NCBI RefSeq assembly: GCF_019634845.1
Contig: NZ_JAHCAQ010000009.1
Coordinates: forward strand, 62,001 to 126,000
Origin: Dokdonella sp.
GTDB lineage: Bacteria > Pseudomonadota > Gammaproteobacteria > Xanthomonadales > Rhodanobacteraceae
DNA length: 64,000 nucleotides
Direction of reading: 5' to 3'
In this document: piece after piece, positions 59,992-64,000 of the stretch
How the letters are laid out: every line of letters starts with the position of its first letter
Numbering within the stretch: the first letter of the stretch is position 1
Translations under genes and position numbers: made by a program
The notes under the pieces: model-generated
Seen by the model: only the letters and a program-made list of their open reading frames with translations
Told to the model about the DNA's origin: nothing
Database searches by the model: none

Positions 59992-61725
59992 TCAGGGCGC
60001 GTGCATGCGTGTGATCACGCGCTCGATGCGCTCGCGGGTCGGCGCCCGCAGCAATGCGGCGGTGTGCTTGCGCAGCTCGCCACGGTCGAGCGTGGCGATG
60101 AGTTCACGCACTTCGAGCAGCACGCCAGGGTGCATGCTGAAGTCGGTGAGGCCGAGCGCGAGCAGCAGCGCGGTGTAGCGACGATCACCGGCCATCTCGC
60201 CGCACAGGCTCACGCGCTTGCCGGCGCGCTGGGCAGTGGTGATCGTCTGCGCGAGCAGGCGCAACACGGCCGGGTGGAGTGGGTCATACAGGTCGGCCAG
60301 GTGGTCGTTGTTGCGGTCGATCGCCAGCGTGTACTGCACGAGATCGTTGGTGCCGATGGCAACGAAATCGAGCTTGCGGATCATGCTCGGCAGCGCGATC
60401 GCGGCCGCCGGCACTTCGATCATGGCGCCGAGCTCGACGTTGTCGGCGATCTCGTGCCCGGCGCTGCGCAGGTCGCGTGCGCAGTCGCGCAGCAGCACGC
60501 GCATCTGCGACATTTCCTCGGCTGCGCATACCATCGGCACCAGCACGCGGACCGGGCCGAACGCCGACGCGCGCAGGATCGCGCGCAGTTGCGTGCGCAT
60601 GAGCTGGGGATGGCGCAGCGACAGGCGCACGCCACGCACGCCCAGTGCGGGGTTGTCCTCATCGTCGAGCGTGAGGCCGCTGGCATCGGCCTTGTCGGCG
60701 CCCAGATCGAGCGTGCGGATCGTCACCGGCAGGCCGCCCATGCCGAGCACGACATCGCAATAGGCCTGGAACTGCTCGTCCTCGCTCGGTGGTTCGCGCC
60801 GCTGCATGAACAGGAATTCGGTGCGGTACAGGCCGATGCCGGCAGCGCCGCTGGCGCGCGCGAGCGCAATGTCGGTGGCCGATTCGGCATTGGCGTACAG
60901 CGCGATCGCGACGCCGTCGCGCGTGCGCGTGTCGCGGTCGGCGAGCAGGGCGAGCTGCTTGCTGCGCTGCAGGCTGTCACGCTGCCAGGCGCGGTAGCGC
61001 GCCAGGTCAGGCGCCGCCGGGTGGACGATGACTTCACCGGCTTCGCCGTCGATGAGGACGAGATCATCGTCCTGGATCGCGCCCAGCGCATCGTGCGCGG
61101 CGACCACCATCGGCAGGTGCAGTGAGCGTGCAAGGATCGCGCCGTGCGAGACGCGGCTGCCGGCGGTCTGCACGACGCCGAGCACGCCATGCTCGGCCAG
61201 CGGCACCAGTTCGGCCGGCGCCACGCTGTCGCTGACAAGGATTTCGCCCACGCGCGCGGCGAGCTTGCGCTCCTCGCTGCTTGCCTCGCGCAGCAGGCCG
61301 GCCTGCACGCGGGCGATCACGTGCTCGATGTCTTCCTTGCGGCTGCGCAGGTAGGGATCGTCCATCGCCTCGAACACGGCGACGAGGCGGTCACGCTGCA
61401 GCTTGAGCGCGGCACTGGCGCGGTAGCGGCCCTGGCGGACCAGTTCGTAGATGCCGCTGGTGAGTTCGCGATCGGCCAGCATGAGGCTGTGCGCGTCGAT
61501 GAATTCGGCCACCTCGCGCGCCATCGAGCCATGCAGCTTGTCGCGCAGCGCGGCGAGTTCGTCGCGGGCAATCTCGATCGCGCGCTTGAGCCGCTCGACC
61601 TCCGCTTCGACCTCGTCCGCGGGCAGCGGCCGCTCGTCGACGAGATAGCGGCTGGGCTGCTGCAGGCGCGCGCGACCCAGGGCCATGCCGCGAGAAGCAC
61701 CGCTGCCGGTCAGTACGAGTCGCAC
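59992..61725 (-). CDS. ptsI: phosphoenolpyruvate-protein phosphotransferase (PTS enzyme I)
   Basis: 577 residues, the standard EI length. Starts at GTG 61725 behind AAGGAA. Phospho-acceptor His194 is in AGSRVSHGAILARS; the PEP-binding part has ADKADASGLTLDDEDNPALGVRGVRLSL, LRAILRASAFGPVRVLVPMV and the signature DFVAIGTNDLVQYTLAIDRNN, with Cys in SLCGEMAGD. There is no N-terminal GAF domain, so this is EI rather than the nitrogen-type PtsP. It passes phosphate from PEP to HPr encoded upstream. Confidence 0.95.
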   Translation of the reverse strand: MRLVLTGSGASRGMALGRARLQQPSRYLVDERPLPADEVEAEVERLKRAIEIARDELAALRDKLHGSMAREVAEFIDAHSLMLADRELTSGIYELVRQGRYRASAALKLQRDRLVAVFEAMDDPYLRSRKEDIEHVIARVQAGLLREASSEERKLAARVGEILVSDSVAPAELVPLAEHGVLGVVQTAGSRVSHGAILARSLHLPMVVAAHDALGAIQDDDLVLIDGEAGEVIVHPAAPDLARYRAWQRDSLQRSKQLALLADRDTRTRDGVAIALYANAESATDIALARASGAAGIGLYRTEFLFMQRREPPSEDEQFQAYCDVVLGMGGLPVTIRTLDLGADKADASGLTLDDEDNPALGVRGVRLSLRHPQLMRTQLRAILRASAFGPVRVLVPMVCAAEEMSQMRVLLRDCARDLRSAGHEIADNVELGAMIEVPAAAIALPSMIRKLDFVAIGTNDLVQYTLAIDRNNDHLADLYDPLHPAVLRLLAQTITTAQRAGKRVSLCGEMAGDRRYTALLLALGLTDFSMHPGVLLEVRELIATLDRGELRKHTAALLRAPTRERIERVITRMHAP

Positions 61726-61823
61726 GCGAGCGTTTTCCTTGTGGTCGGCACCGCGGCGCTCCGCGCGCGGCGTGGTTCATTCAGGGGTGGCGGCAACGGC
61801 CTGCCGCCAATGGCCGTGGCTTG

Positions 61824-62093
61824 CTACTGGCCCTCGTCGAACTTGCGTTCGAACAGGTCGATCATCGCCGCCATCGCATCGGCTTCGTCGGGGCCGTCGG
61901 CGCGCAGCCGCAGCGGCGCGCCCAGCCCCGCCGCCAGCATCATCACCCCCATGATGCTCTTGGCGTTGACCTCCTTGCCGCGGCAGGTGATGAAGGCGCT
62001 GGCCTGGAAACCATGCAGCGCCTGCACGAGTTTGGCCGAGGCGCGCGCATGCAGCCCGAGCTTGTTGGTGATGACAATGTCCTGTTCGACCAT
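61824..62093 (-). CDS. ptsH: phosphocarrier protein HPr
   Basis: 89 residues. EI phosphorylates His15 (KLGLHARASAKLV). Ser46 in the AKSIMGVMML segment is the target of HPr kinase, which is encoded at the head of the same cluster. Both sites being present fits a regulatory PTS in which HPr reports metabolic state. Confidence 0.96.
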   Translation of the reverse strand: MVEQDIVITNKLGLHARASAKLVQALHGFQASAFITCRGKEVNAKSIMGVMMLAAGLGAPLRLRADGPDEADAMAAMIDLFERKFDEGQ

Positions 62094-62122
62094 GGCTCCG
62101 TGGAATCGTGTTGGCAAGGGAT

Positions 62123-62515
62123 TCAAGGGTGATCGACGACGATGCCGCCGCGGCCGCCGTGGGCTGCCGTCTGGGCCAGTTCGTCGAGGGATTGTTCGGG
62201 GTAGTTCAGGACACGCAGCAGCATCGGCAAGTTCAGTCCCGACACGCAGCGCATGTGCACGCCCAGTTGCGGCAGGCGCTGGGCGATGTTGCACGGGGTG
62301 GCGCCGTAGATGTCCGACAGCACGAGCACGCCATCGCCGTGGTCGAGCTCGCGCGCGCTGGCGGCTGCCGCGCGCAGTCGCTGCTCGGGATCGTCGCCGG
62401 CGCCGACTTCCTGCACCTGCAGCGGCAGCGGCAGGCGGCCGAGCACATGGCGCGCGGCGTTGACCAGCGCCGCCCCCATCGATTCGTGGGTCATCAACAA
62501 CACGCCAACGCTCAT
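62123..62515 (-). CDS. PTS EIIA component of the mannose/fructose (AgaF/ManX) class
   Basis: 130 residues. The EIIA-Man fold begins SVGVLLMTHESMGAALVNAA with phospho-acceptor His10; LVLSDIYGATPCNIAQRL and GLNLPMLLRVLNYP are further family landmarks. No EIIB, EIIC or EIID is encoded nearby. The phosphate chain EI-HPr-EIIA therefore seems to end in regulation rather than sugar import, as proposed for similar clusters in Xanthomonadales and other proteobacteria. Confidence 0.93.
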   Translation of the reverse strand: MSVGVLLMTHESMGAALVNAARHVLGRLPLPLQVQEVGAGDDPEQRLRAAAASARELDHGDGVLVLSDIYGATPCNIAQRLPQLGVHMRCVSGLNLPMLLRVLNYPEQSLDELAQTAAHGGRGGIVVDHP

Positions 62516-62528
62516 GCCAGCCTACCTG

Positions 62529-63404
62529 TCACGACAGCTCACGATGATACGTCAGGACCTGGCGACGCTCGCCGCGGCAACGCTCGGCGAGGTGCTCGGC
62601 CAGGTACACCGAGCGATGCCGGCCGCCGGTGCAGCCAATGCAGATCGTCACGTAGCTGCGGCCGTCGCTGTCGAAGCCCGGCAGCCAGCGCTGCAGCAGC
62701 GATTCGAGGTCGTTGGCGTAGGCCACCACGTCGGGCCGTGCCTGCAGCCAGTCGCGGACCGGCGCATCACGCCCCGACAGCGGGCGCAGCTGTGCGTCCC
62801 AATGCGGGTTGGGCAGGTTGCGCGCGTCGAACACGAAGTCGGCCTCGGGGGGCACGCCGCGGCGATAGGCGAAGGACTCGAACAGCAAGGTCATGATGCC
62901 GGGCGTGAGATCCATCTCGGCGATCACCATGCGGCGCAGCTGGTGCACGTTGAGCTGGCTGGTGTCGACCACGTGATCGGCCAGCGCCACCAGCGGTCGC
63001 AGCTGGCGGCGCTCCTCGAGCAGGGCCTCGGCCAGGCTCAGTCCCTGTTCCGACAGCGGATGGCGGCGCCGCGTCTCGGCATAGCGCTTGATCAGCACCT
63101 CGTCGGCGGCGTCGAGGAAGATGAGCCGATAGGCCACACCCAGGCGCGCCAGCTCGCCGAGCACGTGCGGCAGCCGATCGCGCTGGTCGGCGCGGTTGCG
63201 TACGTCGACGCCCACCGCCAGGCGTCCCGGCGCGCCGGCCTCGGCCAGCGCCGGGATCAGGGCCGCGGGCAGGTTGTCGACGCAGTAGTAGCCCAGATCC
63301 TCGAGCGTGCGCAGCGCCACGCTCTTGCCCGAGCCCGACAGGCCGCTGACGATGATGAGTTGGCGCGCGTCGTCGCGCGCGGCCGTGGTGGTGGCGTCTA
63401 CCAT
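62529..63404 (-). CDS. rapZ: RapZ (RNase adapter / nucleotide-binding protein YvcJ family)
   Basis: 291 residues. The N-terminal P-loop is [30 protein letters not shown], then DVRNR and the C-terminal domain [23 protein letters not shown]. In E. coli RapZ binds glucosamine-6-phosphate and guides small RNA GlmZ to RNase E; here the target is not known. Its ATG overlaps the stop of hprK, so the two are translationally coupled. Position in the PTS cluster suggests it takes part in the same metabolic signalling. Confidence 0.95.
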   Translation of the reverse strand: MVDATTTAARDDARQLIIVSGLSGSGKSVALRTLEDLGYYCVDNLPAALIPALAEAGAPGRLAVGVDVRNRADQRDRLPHVLGELARLGVAYRLIFLDAADEVLIKRYAETRRRHPLSEQGLSLAEALLEERRQLRPLVALADHVVDTSQLNVHQLRRMVIAEMDLTPGIMTLLFESFAYRRGVPPEADFVFDARNLPNPHWDAQLRPLSGRDAPVRDWLQARPDVVAYANDLESLLQRWLPGFDSDGRSYVTICIGCTGGRHRSVYLAEHLAERCRGERRQVLTYHRELS

Positions 63405-64000
63405 GGCGGCAGGCGGCGCATCTGGTGCGCCTGGCGGTCGATGAAGGTCTGCGCCGGATCGAAGCCCTTGCTCTTGAGCAGATGGCTGCGCACGGCGGCC
63501 TCGCACAGCACGGCGATGTTGCGGCCGGGGGCCACCGGAATCACGATCTGCGGCACCGCCACGTCGAGCACCTCGCGATAGCCGACATCCCCGGTCAGGC
63601 GCATCATCGGATCGCTCGGCGGGGCATCGAGCCGCTGCGGCTCCAGGTGCACGATCAGGCGCAGGTACTTGGATGGCTTGACGGCGGTATGGCCGAACAT
63701 CTCGCGCACGTTGAGCACCCCCAGGCCACGCACTTCGAGCAGGTCGCGCAGCATCTCCGGGCAGGTGCCGTCGATCACGTCGGGGGCGATCAGCGTGAAC
63801 TCGGGTGCGTCGTCGGCCACCAGGCGATGGCCGCGCGTGAGCAGTTCGAGTGCGAGCTCGCTCTTGCCGGTGCCACTCTCGCCGGTGATGAGCACGCCGA
63901 TCGAGTACACCTCCATCAGTACGCCGTGCAGGGTGGTGTGCCGCGCCAGCATGCGCGCGAGCTGGTATTGCAGGTAGGTGAGCAGTTCGTGGCCGCGCTT
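63398..64000 (-). CDS. hprK: HPr kinase/phosphorylase (5' end beyond window)
   Basis: The frame is open at the window edge, so the N-terminus is missing; 200 codons are visible. The P-loop is [20 protein letters not shown], followed by [13 protein letters not shown] and [15 protein letters not shown], the HprK signature, and a C-terminal domain [31 protein letters not shown]. It phosphorylates and dephosphorylates Ser46 of HPr according to metabolic state. The last codons overlap rapZ. Confidence 0.95.
   Translation of the reverse strand, partial: KRGHELLTYLQYQLARMLARHTTLHGVLMEVYSIGVLITGESGTGKSELALELLTRGHRLVADDAPEFTLIAPDVIDGTCPEMLRDLLEVRGLGVLNVREMFGHTAVKPSKYLRLIVHLEPQRLDAPPSDPMMRLTGDVGYREVLDVAVPQIVIPVAPGRNIAVLCEAAVRSHLLKSKGFDPAQTFIDRQAHQMRRLPPW

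Noticed and set aside
1-64000. CRISPR arrays, insertion sequences, prophage genes, tRNA or rRNA genes
   Set aside because: I looked for regular direct repeats with spacers, transposase-like proteins, terminal inverted repeats with target duplications and tRNA-like cloverleaf sequence and saw none; short or divergent tRNAs could still be missed by eye.

Overview
The window is high-GC gammaproteobacterial chromosome. Several traits point to the Xanthomonadales (Rhodanobacteraceae/Lysobacteraceae, something like Dokdonella): a regulatory PTS block hprK-rapZ-EIIA-HPr-EI, a GTP-type PEP carboxykinase, a MetX-type homoserine acyltransferase, secreted proteins ending in an IFANGFD-like motif, and coding DNA of about 68-70% GC. 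I see no tRNA, rRNA, CRISPR array, transposase or prophage gene. It reads as ordinary core chromosome with unusually legible regulatory DNA. The family placement is inference; no database was searched.

Layout: 1-997 is the start of an OmpA-like lipoprotein (minus strand), followed by about 850 bp without a convincing gene. dusA and uup come next. From 4947 to 12845 runs a six-gene operon: periplasmic adaptor, ABC ATPase, two FtsX/MacB-like permeases, an NtrC-type response regulator and its NtrY-like kinase. It is preceded by a textbook sigma-54 promoter and an array of five helically phased half-sites. Then come a stomatin/NfeD pair, gcvT-gcvH, a MetJ repressor fused to a lysine-rich histone-H1-like tail, a TonB-like protein, a serine hydrolase, LemA plus an M48 protease, a sigma/membrane-protein pair and prfC.

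At 25.7-29.6 kb lies a methionine operon, metX-metB-hom. It starts with a MetJ operator, a sigma-70 promoter and a complete SAM-I riboswitch whose expression platform appears to sequester the metX Shine-Dalgarno. Two different SAM sensors, a protein and an RNA, therefore control one operon, and the protein sensor is encoded about 9 kb away with an unusual tail.

From 29.6 to 46 kb: an ECF sigma/anti-sigma/DUF4097 module, a TPR-sulfotransferase, pckG, a TetR regulator divergent from fadE with a clear operator, a fungal-type cytosine deaminase whose start codon lies inside a 14-bp perfect hairpin next to the fadE stop, a secreted Met-rich protein, fghA, a Nudix hydrolase, two MFS carriers and a membrane protein with a papain-like tail. 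From 46 to 57 kb: a GMC oxidoreductase, etfB-lipoprotein-etfA, a membrane AraC regulator, a DCC protein with a desaturase, a beta-helix protein, an SDR, creD and tsaB. The final part holds an SGNH/MBOAT O-acylation pair and the regulatory PTS genes, ending inside hprK at the window edge.

The parts most worth attention are the SAM-sensing double control of methionine synthesis with the MetJ-H1 fusion, the sigma-54-controlled ABC exporter operon that carries its own regulator, and the start-codon hairpin between fadE and the cytosine deaminase.
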